Positions 1 to 7,233 of a stretch of 64,000 nt of DNA are shown in pieces. Under the pieces are notes generated by a model. It had not been told where the DNA came from and searched no databases. It saw only the letters and a program-made list of their open reading frames with translations. The position numbers were made by a program, and so were the translations under genes. Position 1 is the first letter of the stretch. Every line of letters begins with the position of its first letter. The DNA comes from Actinokineospora baliensis. Lineage in GTDB: Bacteria > Actinomycetota > Actinomycetes > Mycobacteriales > Pseudonocardiaceae. The stretch is from positions 3,316,001 to 3,380,000 of the forward strand of contig NZ_JAFBCK010000001.1 in assembly GCF_016907695.1 (NCBI RefSeq). The letters run 5' to 3'.

Positions 1-273
1 TGGTTGGGCTCTCTGGGGCTGCCTGGTGAACCCGCGATTGCCGACGAACTCGCGCTTGAGTTCGACGATGGTTACCGGTTGTTGCCCCAATTCATTGCGA
101 ATGGATGGCTCCAGGCTGATGTGCGGGAACTGCTCGATGCAATCGATGCAGCTCTCTCCACTATGAGCGAAAAGGAGAACCACGATGTTTGGGCGGTGGA
201 GGCCTTGGCCACGGACGAGCGCTGGGAGGATGTCCGTCGCCTAGCTCGGAGCTTCCTGAATCTGTTGACGTAG
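1..273 (+). CDS. Small hypothetical protein, 5' end cut by window edge
   Basis: The frame is open from base 1 and ends at a TGA at 271-273, so the start may lie outside the window; a TTG at 4 is the first possible in-window start. The visible part (about 90 residues) is acidic, soluble and helical, with a run of Leu/Asp/Ala around residues 40-60 and no membrane segment. I recognise no domain by name. It resembles small actinobacterial proteins encoded beside polymorphic-toxin genes, and the SUKH gene that follows on the same strand makes an immunity role possible. That role is inference from context only. Confidence 0.55.
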   Translation, partial: WLGSLGLPGEPAIADELALEFDDGYRLLPQFIANGWLQADVRELLDAIDAALSTMSEKENHDVWAVEALATDERWEDVRRLARSFLNLLT

Positions 274-330
274 TCGGCCTCGGTGTTGGGTGCAGTCGGT
301 AATCGGAAGGCCAGGAGGTGAGTGCGCGCA

Positions 331-789
331 ATGGATGCAGGCGACTTCTTTGACTTCTTTGAGTCCCAAGTCAGGCTGTGGCAGCCTGACGCGGCGTTTT
401 CCGGGCTTTCCGATGAGAAGATCGATGAGATCCGTGCCGACCAGGGGGTCGGCCGCCTTCCGTCGTACTACATGGAGTTCCTTCGGAGAATGGGCGGCGG
501 CGCTGGAGGTTTTCTTCAGGGGACTGACGTGTTCTATCCCGAGGTTATAGGTGTTCCTGCGGACACGCGTGAACTGCTGGCTGAGAACGGTGCGGGTCAC
601 CTTTTGTCGAGTGATGCTGTGGTCTTCGCAATACATGGAGGCTATCTGGCATACTGGTTTGACGTTGGCTCGGAAAACCCTCCAGTCATCCTCTATCGCG
701 AAGGTAGCTCCGAAATATTGCGAACGTGGGAATCCTTCAGTGTTTTCCTATTGGATGAGCTGGCTCGATGTCTCCGCAGGATTACCTAG
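331..789 (+). CDS. SMI1/KNR4 (SUKH) family protein, probable immunity protein
   Basis: A protein of 152 aa. The N-terminal pattern fits the SUKH/SMI1-KNR4 fold: a helix followed by 'GLSDEKIDEIRADQGVGRLP', then 'YYMEFLRRMGG', and later 'VFAIHGGYLAYWFDVG' with a proline-rich turn. SUKH proteins often neutralise secreted nuclease or deaminase toxins in bacteria (family knowledge). The ATG at 331 is chosen because AGGAGG lies at 313-318, 12 nt upstream; a GTG at 322 would leave only 3 nt. No toxin gene is visible in the window, so if it is an immunity protein its partner is to the left or lost. Confidence 0.75.
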   Translation: MDAGDFFDFFESQVRLWQPDAAFSGLSDEKIDEIRADQGVGRLPSYYMEFLRRMGGGAGGFLQGTDVFYPEVIGVPADTRELLAENGAGHLLSSDAVVFAIHGGYLAYWFDVGSENPPVILYREGSSEILRTWESFSVFLLDELARCLRRIT

Positions 790-826
790 CCGGTGGTCTC
801 TGCAGGGTGGCCCTGAGGAAGTAATT

Positions 827-1660
827 TTACTCAGTCGTGCTAGGGGAGAACGGCCGGATCTCTTCCACGCCACCCTGTGTGGTCAGGTAGGTCGATTCAG
901 GTACTTCCCGCCAAGCGCCCCGCAAACTGCCCAGTGGCTCAGAGACGACAAGTCGCGCGTCGTCAGAAAGCAGCTGTAGTTCCCGACTGTCCGGATATTG
1001 CTCACGCAGTGTCGAGATGTCGGCACTGTGGAACAGGGAGCGGGAACGGCCCTCGCTGGAGTGGCGAAAAGCCCACGTGGCGTCCCCGTCAGTCGTCGCG
1101 ACTGTGAGTTGGATCGGGTAGGCGATGCCGTGGCGCTGGCCGACCTGCTCGACGAAACCGATCGCCTGGGCCATGGCGGCGGGCGGGTCGTGTTCCAGGC
1201 CCATGGTCAGCGCGAGGTAGAACAGCACCTCCGAGTCCGTCGACCCCTCGATCGCGGGATAGAGATCCGGGTCGACAGCGAGGACCAGGTCGCGTTTGAT
1301 CTCCGAGAACCCCGCGATCGCCCCGTTGTGCATCCACAGCCAGCGGCCGCGGCGGAACGGGTGGCAGTTGGTCTCCTGCACCGGCGTGCCGGTAGTGGCC
1401 CGCACGTGCGCGAACACCCGGCCCGAGGTGACTTGAGCGGCCAGTTCGAGCAGGTTGCTGTCCTGCCAGGCGGGCTGGATGTTGTGGTAGACCCCGGGAA
1501 TCTCCCGGTCGCCGTACCAACCGATGCCGAAGCCGTCACCATTGGTGGTTTCGACACCGAGTTGTGCCCGTTTGCTTTGCACGATAAGAGAATTCTCAGG
1601 TTTGTAGAGCAGGTCCTCCAGCCGCACGGGTGAGCCTGAGTACGCGATCCATCGACACAT
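827..1660 (-). CDS. Class II glutamine amidotransferase (YafJ/EgtC-like)
   Basis: A protein of 277 aa that starts MCRW, so the N-terminal nucleophile Cys2 of the Ntn-type glutamine amidotransferase domain is exposed after Met removal. Other family marks are 'NGDGFGIGWY', 'HVRATTGTPVQETNCHPF' and 'MHNGAI', which form the glutamine pocket. The start at 1660 is set by GGAGG 6 nt upstream; a longer reading with 50 more residues has no ribosome-binding site and would bury the catalytic Cys. EgtC of ergothioneine biosynthesis belongs to this family, but no other egt gene is nearby, so the substrate is unknown. It is transcribed opposite to its neighbours on both sides. Confidence 0.85.
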   Translation of the reverse strand: MCRWIAYSGSPVRLEDLLYKPENSLIVQSKRAQLGVETTNGDGFGIGWYGDREIPGVYHNIQPAWQDSNLLELAAQVTSGRVFAHVRATTGTPVQETNCHPFRRGRWLWMHNGAIAGFSEIKRDLVLAVDPDLYPAIEGSTDSEVLFYLALTMGLEHDPPAAMAQAIGFVEQVGQRHGIAYPIQLTVATTDGDATWAFRHSSEGRSRSLFHSADISTLREQYPDSRELQLLSDDARLVVSEPLGSLRGAWREVPESTYLTTQGGVEEIRPFSPSTTE

Positions 1661-1830
1661 GCCGACCTCCTTGCGGCCAAGCCCACCACCGCTGTCGCCC
1701 CTGGGGCATCGCACACTCTGGATGAGTCCCGGTGGCCGCGCGACAACGGACCACCGTCCGTATACCCTCTCCCTGGTTGTGAGATCGGGGCCTATTTCCG
1801 CGCCGAGCATCGGCGACAGAGGGTGATTCT

Positions 1831-2253
1831 GTGTACTACAAGCTGGACCCGGAGGTTCCGGGTGGAATCGGCGAGCTGAGTGAGCTCGACACCGGGGTTG
1901 CGCCTCTCGTGGTCCGTAGACTGCACTACGAGTTCGATTCCTGGTTCGGAGACTGCCTGGGTCAATCCTCCCCCATCTACATCCTGGCCAAGTACGCTGC
2001 TGTCGATCTCGAAAGGCACGGATTCAGCGGCTTCAACCTGCGAGAGGTATTGGTCACCAGATCCGAGGTGTGGGAGCAGTTGGACTTGAAGATCACCCTC
2101 CCGCAGTTCGTTTGGCTCGATGTCGTAGGGGTGGGTGGCCAACACGATATTGGGCGGGTTGACAAAGCGGGGTTGGTGGTGTCGTCGACGGTGCTGGATG
2201 TTCTGAAGTCGCACCGGCTCGATCACTGCAAGATTGTCGAGTTCCCCGGCTGA
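1831..2253 (+). CDS. MYYKL-type small protein, possible immunity protein
   Basis: A protein of 140 aa with a GTG start. It begins MYYKLDPEVPGGIGE and contains 'RRLHYEFDSWFGD' and 'LPQFVWLDVVGVGGQHDIG'. This pattern is shared by a family of uncharacterised proteins that I recall being encoded next to toxin genes in several phyla; I cannot name the family with certainty. It is soluble, with no signal or membrane segment. Together with the SUKH gene at 331 and the partial gene at 1 it suggests a leftover immunity array. The stop is 1 nt from the end of the convergent PstS-like gene. Confidence 0.6.
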   Translation: MYYKLDPEVPGGIGELSELDTGVAPLVVRRLHYEFDSWFGDCLGQSSPIYILAKYAAVDLERHGFSGFNLREVLVTRSEVWEQLDLKITLPQFVWLDVVGVGGQHDIGRVDKAGLVVSSTVLDVLKSHRLDHCKIVEFPG

Positions 2254-2254
2254 T

Positions 2255-3742
2255 CTACTTCACCGGCTGGCACAGCACTGGATTCGCCAGGTCCGCGCAC
2301 GGCTGGTGCCCCTCCACCCGGATGACGTCCCGCCCCACCTCATTCGTCAGGTACCGCAAGAACGCCGCGCCCAGTGAATCTGCGGGCAATTCGTCGAATG
2401 TGTACGCGTATTCCGTCTCCCAGAACGGGTACGCGTGGTGGTCGGCTTTCACCAGCTCCGCCTCGTTCCCATCGATCCGTACCGGCACGACTTCTGCCAC
2501 GTCTGCCGCCGCGTGGGCTTCGCTGTAGCCGATGGCGCCGGGGACGTCCGCGACCGCGCTCAGCACGCTTTCGGTGCTGGGGCGTTCGCACCGGGTGATC
2601 TGGTCGGTGGCGAGTTTGTCCAGGGTGCGGCAGTTGGTCGAGTTCGGCGCCGACTCCAGCCGCTGCAGGACGCGGGTTTCCAGGGCGCGGCGGGTGCCGG
2701 AGTTGCTCTGCCTGCTGACCAGGTGCACGTCGACGTCGTTGCCGCCCACCTCGGACCAGTTCGCCACCTCGCCCGCGTACAGCGCGCGGATCTGCTCGGT
2801 GGACAGGTCCCTGATCCCGGCGTCCGCGTGCACCACCAGGGTGAACAGCGAGAACGCGATCGGGCGACCGATGAGCCTCGGGTACCCATCCGCCTTCGGC
2901 CCGTCGGAGAACGCGATGACCGCGGTGGTGCCGCCGGTGCGGTTGAGCCGCTCTATGCCGTCGGCGCTGCCCCCGGTCTCGACCGCGATCCTGGTGTCCC
3001 CACAGGTGCGCTCGTACTGCTGGGCCGCGCTGCGCAGCACTGGCGTAAAGGCGGTTGACCCGACCACTACGAGTTGCCCGTGCCCGCAGTCGAGCGGGTC
3101 GGGATCACCGAGCAGGCTGCCCACCCCCAACGACGCGATGACGAGCACTAGGAACGCGGTCACCCACCGCGCCCGCCGCGACGGCCCTGTCCGGCTGGCT
3201 GTCTCTAGGACCCTCCCGTCACGCACCCCACCCTTGATGGCGCCGACTACGACCGGGTCTGGGTACTGCTCGATCCCGATCCCCTCTAGGACCGCCAACA
3301 CCTTGTAGTGCGCTTTGCGATTAAGAGGCACCCGCGGCAGATCGATCGTGCTGTCGGCGTAGTCGAGCCCGGACTCTGCGCCGAAGAACTGCTCCAGGTG
3401 CGCGTCGCTCAACTCTGTTATGGCCATGTCCACCACGCGCCGCTGCGGGAAGGTGACCCGCAGCCCCACCTTGTCGTCGTCAGGCGCGGCATAGTCACCG
3501 CGGTCGACGTTGGTGGCCCCCGCGTTCTCCACCCGCAGCAGCACCAGGGTCGGGTCGGCGAGCACGGTGTCGCTGTCGCCCACCCGCAGCCGCAGCGGTC
3601 CTCCGGGGCGTTCGCCCACCCGGATCCTGGTGTCCAGCTGCACCCGGTACCCGAGCCGCTTGCGCCCGACGACCAGCGACTCCCACAGGAAGGTCACGAT
3701 CGGCACCGCCACACCGATGGCCGCGATGAGCAGCTCCCACAT
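2255..3742 (-). CDS. Membrane-anchored PstS-like substrate-binding domain protein
   Basis: A protein of 495 aa. An N-terminal hydrophobic segment (about residues 3-25) is followed by a soluble beta-rich region (30-185), a second membrane segment (about 192-212) and a C-terminal type 2 periplasmic-binding domain (about 220-490). The last carries 'VVVGSTAFTPVLRSAA', 'GSADGIERL' and 'RQSNSGTRRALE', which match the phosphate-binding (PstS) fold. No pst permease or ATPase gene is adjacent, so it is not an ordinary transporter receptor; a sensor or scaffold role is possible. The start at 3742 follows GGAGG by 5 nt. Four cysteines in the binding domain could form disulfides outside the cell (inference). 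Confidence 0.75.
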   Translation of the reverse strand: MWELLIAAIGVAVPIVTFLWESLVVGRKRLGYRVQLDTRIRVGERPGGPLRLRVGDSDTVLADPTLVLLRVENAGATNVDRGDYAAPDDDKVGLRVTFPQRRVVDMAITELSDAHLEQFFGAESGLDYADSTIDLPRVPLNRKAHYKVLAVLEGIGIEQYPDPVVVGAIKGGVRDGRVLETASRTGPSRRARWVTAFLVLVIASLGVGSLLGDPDPLDCGHGQLVVVGSTAFTPVLRSAAQQYERTCGDTRIAVETGGSADGIERLNRTGGTTAVIAFSDGPKADGYPRLIGRPIAFSLFTLVVHADAGIRDLSTEQIRALYAGEVANWSEVGGNDVDVHLVSRQSNSGTRRALETRVLQRLESAPNSTNCRTLDKLATDQITRCERPSTESVLSAVADVPGAIGYSEAHAAADVAEVVPVRIDGNEAELVKADHHAYPFWETEYAYTFDELPADSLGAAFLRYLTNEVGRDVIRVEGHQPCADLANPVLCQPVK

Positions 3743-3925
3743 GGCTCCTCCGGGGGTGAGACAGCGCGACCGTACCGATCGTCGAGGTCCGTCCACCCTG
3801 GACGCGCGAGCGTGTCGGCCAGTGTTAACCCGGAGTTTGACCCGTTCGTGGTAGGCGCGGGAACACCACGCGGGTCGCGTGCGTTGGACGGGGACCCACC
3901 CGCACCCTTCCTGGGAGGCTCGCGC

Positions 3926-4534
3926 GTGCTTGCGTCTCTTCCGTCACTCGACAAGCAGGTCCAACGGCTCTGGGACCTCGGTATCCCCGAGTTGGCCGGA
4001 CTCTCTGAGCAGGACTTGGCCATAGAGGGTCCCGACAACGCGTTGCTGGTCGTCCACCCCGAACGCCTTAAGGCGTCAGCGCTGGCTCCCTTGTTGCGGC
4101 ACAAGGACAAGCCGGGCTTCGTAGTGGTCGACATGGTGGACTTGGACGACTTCGCGCCGACGGTGGAGTTGCCCGACAAGCCCGTCTACCTGGTGACCGA
4201 CATAGACCGCGGCGATGACATGGCCAACTGGACGCCAGATGAGGCGCTGCCAGCGATCGGCGGTAAGAGCCGCTCGCCGCTGACAGTGGGGGAGGGCATC
4301 CAGTGGCTTCTCCACGAGCCCGAGGCGCTCGAGCGCAACCTGTGCTTCATGACCATCGCGTCGCGCCTACGCAAACCGAGCGGCAAGTTCGACACCCGCA
4401 CCCCCGCGATCTGGATCAGCAACGGCACCGGCCGCGACGGCAGAGCGAACAAGGACGCCCCCAAGGTCGGCTGGTGCTGGTGGGGTAACCGCCACACCTG
4501 GCTCGGTTTCGCCTCCGCCGCGAGCCGGGTCTGA
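3926..4534 (+). CDS. DUF5701 family protein
   Basis: A protein of 202 aa, soluble. It fits the actinobacterial DUF5701 family: an N-terminal 'QVQRLWDLGIPELAGLSEQDL' helix pair, a central beta/acidic region with 'FVVVDMVDLDDFAP', and a C-terminal basic, aromatic stretch with 'WISNGTGRDGRANKDAPKVGWCWWGNRHTWLGFASA'-like order (residues about 165-195). Function unknown. The GTG at 3926 is chosen for GGGAGG at 3913-3918, 7 nt upstream; the frame stays open much further upstream but overlaps the divergent PstS-like gene. A perfect palindrome begins 6 nt after its stop. Confidence 0.75.
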   Translation: MLASLPSLDKQVQRLWDLGIPELAGLSEQDLAIEGPDNALLVVHPERLKASALAPLLRHKDKPGFVVVDMVDLDDFAPTVELPDKPVYLVTDIDRGDDMANWTPDEALPAIGGKSRSPLTVGEGIQWLLHEPEALERNLCFMTIASRLRKPSGKFDTRTPAIWISNGTGRDGRANKDAPKVGWCWWGNRHTWLGFASAASRV

Positions 4535-4558
4535 CCCCGAGGTGGACATCCGTACATT
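4531..4558 (+). promoter_or_regulatory. Candidate promoter of the SMR efflux gene
   Basis: CTGACC (4531-4536), 16 nt, TACATT (4553-4558) fits a sigma-70-type promoter read toward the SMR gene. The predicted start is near 4565, leaving a leader of about 28 nt. The -10 element lies inside the palindrome at 4541-4577. This is a pattern match only. Confidence 0.4.
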
Positions 4559-4577
4559 CGACGTACGGATGTCCACC
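4541..4577. promoter_or_regulatory. Perfect 15-7-15 palindrome, probable repressor operator
   Basis: Arms GGTGGACATCCGTAC (4541-4555) and GTACGGATGTCCACC (4563-4577) are exact reverse complements with a 7-nt centre. It lies between the DUF5701 stop and the SMR start and covers the candidate -10 element. The half-site style resembles TetR-family operators that control SMR/Qac pumps (family knowledge), but no regulator gene is adjacent. It has no T-tract, so a terminator is less likely. Confidence 0.6.
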
Positions 4578-4592
4578 CCTCGGGAGTGCGAG

Positions 4593-4919
4593 ATGCTGGC
4601 GTGGGTCTACCTCGGCTTGGCCATCACCTTCGAGGTGGTCGCCACCAGCCTGATGAAGTCGACGCAGGGCTTCACCCAGCTCTGGCCGACCGTGGCCGTG
4701 CTCGCGGGCTACGCGGTCGCGTTTTTCATGCTGGCCAAAGCATTGCAACAGGGCATGGCCATCGGCGTCGGCTACGCCATCTGGTCCGCGCTCGGTACCA
4801 CGGTCATCGTGATCATCGGCGCCCTGTTCCTCAACGAGGCGATCACCCCGGTCAAGGTCATCGGTGTGGTCTTGGTCGTCGCGGGCGTTGTCACCCTCAA
4901 CCTCGGCGGCGCCCACTGA
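4593..4919 (+). CDS. Small multidrug resistance (SMR) efflux protein
   Basis: A protein of 108 aa with four transmembrane helices. Glu14 in the first helix ('GLAITFEVVATSLMK') matches the essential proton/substrate-coupling Glu14 of EmrE. 'AYAIWSALGTTVIVIIG' carries the conserved Trp of helix 3, and 'VLVVAGVVTLNL' closes helix 4. SMR proteins work as antiparallel dimers that exchange protons for quaternary cations or guanidinium. The start at 4593 gives the normal family length; a longer reading would run back through the palindrome. It stands alone, without the second SMR subunit seen in paired systems. Confidence 0.9.
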   Translation: MLAWVYLGLAITFEVVATSLMKSTQGFTQLWPTVAVLAGYAVAFFMLAKALQQGMAIGVGYAIWSALGTTVIVIIGALFLNEAITPVKVIGVVLVVAGVVTLNLGGAH

Positions 4920-4966
4920 CCCACTACCGCCGCCGTACGGCGCCTGGCGGTTGCTGATAGTTTCCC

Positions 4967-5170
4967 CTAGCTCAACTGGCTGATCGCCGAGTTGGCCAGG
5001 TCGACCAGTTGCGCGAGGTTGTTCCTGCTCATGGTCATCGTGTACTCGCCTGCCTGCCCGAACTGCAGCGTCGCCTGCCCGTTCTCGACGGACTCCAGCC
5101 GCATCGGGACGTCGTGCGCGAGGTCGATCCAGGCCTCGACAGAAACGCCCGGTTGGGTGAACAGTGCCAT
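4967..5170 (-). CDS. 67-aa protein divergent from an Scr1-type regulator
   Basis: Starts MALFTQPGVSVEAWIDL and ends in a helical 'NNLAQLVDLANSAISQLS'. It is soluble and compact, with no known domain that I can name. The start at 5170 is preferred because the residues upstream of it in the longer frame are Arg/Ser/Cys-rich and look non-coding. A good promoter (5227-5255) sits inside the palindrome upstream. Divergent placement from an HTH gene suggests that regulator controls it; it may be a third member of the Scr1/DUF397 locus (inference). Confidence 0.7.
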   Translation of the reverse strand: MALFTQPGVSVEAWIDLAHDVPMRLESVENGQATLQFGQAGEYTMTMSRNNLAQLVDLANSAISQLS

Positions 5171-5209
5171 GGGGAACCGCCTTGTGTCGTAGAGTGATCG
5201 GGACTTAAG

Positions 5210-5246
5210 CCCGACTGTCGCCCTGAAGATTAGGGCGACAGTCGGG
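5210..5246. promoter_or_regulatory. Perfect 15-7-15 palindrome in divergent promoter region
   Basis: CCCGACTGTCGCCCT (5210-5224) and AGGGCGACAGTCGGG (5232-5246) are exact reverse complements with 7 nt between. It lies between the 67-aa gene and the HTH gene and overlaps the -10 region of the leftward promoter. The natural reading is an operator for the adjacent HTH regulator. Confidence 0.65.
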
Positions 5247-5255
5247 CATCGACAA
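5227..5255 (-). promoter_or_regulatory. Candidate promoter of the 67-aa gene
   Basis: Read on the minus strand: TTGTCG (5255-5250), 17 nt, TAATCT (5232-5227). Both hexamers and the spacing are close to the sigma-70 consensus. The palindrome at 5210-5246 covers the -10 element and the predicted start, as expected for repression by occlusion. Confidence 0.5.
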
Positions 5256-5288
5256 GACGCACAATCGGGTGAACCGAAGGGGTCGGCC

Positions 5289-6152
5289 ATGGGCCACGCG
5301 CGGCCTACATTCGAACGCAGGCAACTGGGCCTGGTCCTGCGCCGGTTGCGGGAACGCTCCGGCATGACCCAACAGGCCAGCGCCGAGGTCCTCGGCAAGG
5401 TCCGCTCCCGGATCGTCCAGTTGGAGGACGGCAGCGCCACCGCCAGCATGGAAGACCTGGACAAACTCCTGGACTGCTACGCCGTCACCGGCGACGAACG
5501 CGCCACGGTCGTAGAACTAGGCCAACAAGCCCGCCGCCGCCAAAAGCGCCGCGTCCATGTAGACAATCTGCCAGACGCCTACCGCCGCTTCGCCGACTTG
5601 GAAGCCAGCGCGTCGGAAATCAACTGCTTCGAGACCGGGGTCATCCCTGGTCTGCTCCAGTCCGAGGGCTACATCCAAGCTTTGCTTGCCGAAGCGGACG
5701 GCGTGCTGTGGTCCGCAGATGACTCCCAAGGCGAAGATCGTTCGGTCTACCGCCTGGATCGCCAGTCTCGGCTGCTGGGCGAAGGGGATCGGCGCATCAT
5801 GCGTTTCGTCGTTACCGAGGACGCCTTGCGCGCCAACATGGGTGCGCCCGAAGTGATGCGCGAACAGTTGACGCACCTGCTCGCGCTGATCGACAAGATG
5901 CCAGACCTGAACATCCGTGTCCTGCAAGCAGACTCCTACGGCAACCCGTTGCGAGGATCTGGCTTGACGATCTTCGGCTTCGGTGAGCGTGGGACATCGA
6001 TCGGCTACTCATCACCCGTTTTCGGTCCGTCAACTTATTACGACGGTGAACCAGAAGCCACGGCTATGCTTCGAGCGTTCTACCGGTCTTGGGAGGCGGC
6101 CTTGAGCCGCGAAGCGTCCCGCCGGTTGATTCAGCACATCGCGAAGGAGTAG
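5289..6152 (+). CDS. Scr1-family HTH regulator (DUF5753), antitoxin-like
   Basis: A protein of 287 aa. Residues about 12-70 form an XRE helix-turn-helix ('LGLVLRRLRERSGMTQQASAEVLG', then 'SRIVQLEDGSA'). The rest is the DUF5753 domain, with 'ASEINCFETGVIPGLLQSEGY' and a later 'TEDALRANMGAPEVMREQL'. In Streptomyces such proteins are encoded with a DUF397 partner, the Scr1/Scr2 toxin-antitoxin-like pairs (family knowledge). Here the DUF397 gene follows after 5 nt, so they are very likely co-transcribed. The palindrome at 5210-5246 is the likely binding site. Confidence 0.9.
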   Translation: MGHARPTFERRQLGLVLRRLRERSGMTQQASAEVLGKVRSRIVQLEDGSATASMEDLDKLLDCYAVTGDERATVVELGQQARRRQKRRVHVDNLPDAYRRFADLEASASEINCFETGVIPGLLQSEGYIQALLAEADGVLWSADDSQGEDRSVYRLDRQSRLLGEGDRRIMRFVVTEDALRANMGAPEVMREQLTHLLALIDKMPDLNIRVLQADSYGNPLRGSGLTIFGFGERGTSIGYSSPVFGPSTYYDGEPEATAMLRAFYRSWEAALSREASRRLIQHIAKE

Positions 6153-6157
6153 CTCCC

Positions 6158-6349
6158 ATGGTTGCCCAGGTCTGGGACACAGGTTGGTTCAAGAGCAGTC
6201 GTAGTACGGCGGCTACTGAGAACTGTGTCGAGGTCCGTCTGACCACCACCACCGTCGGCATCCGCGACACCAAGAACCGCGCGGCAGGCGCCCTCTCCGT
6301 TCGCCCGGCCACCTGGTCCGCCCTGCTCGCCGACCTCAAGAACGCCTAG
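6158..6349 (+). CDS. DUF397 domain protein (Scr2-like partner)
   Basis: A protein of 63 aa made of one DUF397 domain: 'WFKSSRSTAATENCVEVRL', then 'VGIRDTKNRAAGALSVRPATWSALLADLK'. The key pattern W-x-KSS..S...NCVEV and the RD-(T/S)K motif are intact. AAGGAG at 6144-6149, inside the end of the regulator gene, serves the ATG at 6158. It pairs with the upstream HTH protein. The 3' end overlaps the end of the convergent kinase gene by 14 nt. Confidence 0.9.
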   Translation: MVAQVWDTGWFKSSRSTAATENCVEVRLTTTTVGIRDTKNRAAGALSVRPATWSALLADLKNA

Positions 6350-7214
6350 CCAACCGCCAGCTCACGTAGTCCCGCGCCAACCCCGCCCGCCGAGACGACC
6401 CCTGGCCACTGACTGCGATGTGGGTCCAGAGCCCCGCGACATAAGCCGCCCACGCCGTGAGCACCCGCTCGTCAACCCCGACGAACGTGCCGCGGGCTCT
6501 GGCCCATCCCTCAGCGTTCTCCGGCCCGTGCCCCGCCTCGATCAACCGCAAGATCATGAATGCCGTGTCGACCCACCGCGCCCCGGCACCGGGAAACCCC
6601 CAGTCCACCACGCGGACGTCCCCACCAGCCCCGATGACGAACTGGTCCCCGTGCAAGTCGGTGTGCAGCAGCCGGTCACCCTCGACCATCGCGGGCACCT
6701 CCGCGCTGAGCCGGCTCATCTCCTCGACATCAACGTCGGCGACCACCTCGGGCGCAACCCCCGCAACCCTCTCCCACCAGTCCGTCGGCGCCCACCGATC
6801 CCGCAGCGGCCGCATCCCACCGGCCCCCAGCCCGGCGATCCGCTCGACCACCTCAGCCACCACAGGAAGGTCCGGCGACCCCGGCGCCAGACTGGCAGAC
6901 CGCCCCGGCACGAACTCGAACCCCACGACCAGCCAGTCCTCACCCACCTCGGTCGCGGTGAGGTCAGCGTGGAACAACACCTCTGGCGCCACCCCCACCG
7001 CCGCCCCGCTCCCCGCGATCTCGTTCCGCAACCACCGCATCCGCCGACTGATCCCAGCGACCGCCTTCACGAACGCCCGCTCCCCACCCGCGCCCCGCAC
7101 AACGGTCGCCACATCGCTGGCACTGCCCCCGTCGACTTCCAGCGCCTCGACCACCACACCAACGTGCTGCTCAGCGATGTCCTGAATGGGTCTCGGCAGG
7201 TCCTCCCACTTCAC
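6336..7214 (-). CDS. Aminoglycoside phosphotransferase (APH) family kinase-like protein
   Basis: A protein of 292 aa with the protein-kinase-like APH fold. 'RAFVKAVAG' fits the ATP-binding Lys strand, 'LLHTDLHGDQFVI' (about residue 200) the catalytic loop, and 'VRVVDWGFPGAG' the metal-binding Asp. In the catalytic loop the usual HxDxxxxN reads H-T-D-L-H-G-D-Q, so Asn is replaced by Gln. Substrate unknown; most actinobacterial members are not proven resistance enzymes. The GTG at 7214 is chosen by fit to family length, but its ribosome-binding site (GGAG) is weak. It lies 19 nt downstream of a broken gene on the same strand. Confidence 0.8.
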   Translation of the reverse strand: MKWEDLPRPIQDIAEQHVGVVVEALEVDGGSASDVATVVRGAGGERAFVKAVAGISRRMRWLRNEIAGSGAAVGVAPEVLFHADLTATEVGEDWLVVGFEFVPGRSASLAPGSPDLPVVAEVVERIAGLGAGGMRPLRDRWAPTDWWERVAGVAPEVVADVDVEEMSRLSAEVPAMVEGDRLLHTDLHGDQFVIGAGGDVRVVDWGFPGAGARWVDTAFMILRLIEAGHGPENAEGWARARGTFVGVDERVLTAWAAYVAGLWTHIAVSGQGSSRRAGLARDYVSWRLARRS

Positions 7215-7233
7215 TCCAGAGGTCCTTCCACAG

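Noticed and set aside
827..1660. EgtC of ergothioneine biosynthesis
   Set aside because: The fold fits, but no egtA, egtB, egtD or egtE gene is adjacent, so the specific name is not supported.
1661..1810. N-terminal extension of the glutamine amidotransferase
   Set aside because: It would bury the catalytic Cys2, which must be N-terminal, and has no ribosome-binding site.
3308..3925. N-terminal extension of the DUF5701 gene by about 200 codons
   Set aside because: The added part overlaps the divergent PstS-like gene, is Arg/His/Pro-rich, and the GTG at 3926 has a good ribosome-binding site.
5171..5464. N-terminal extension of the 67-aa protein
   Set aside because: It would run through the palindrome and into the HTH gene on the other strand; residues are Arg/Ser/Cys-rich.
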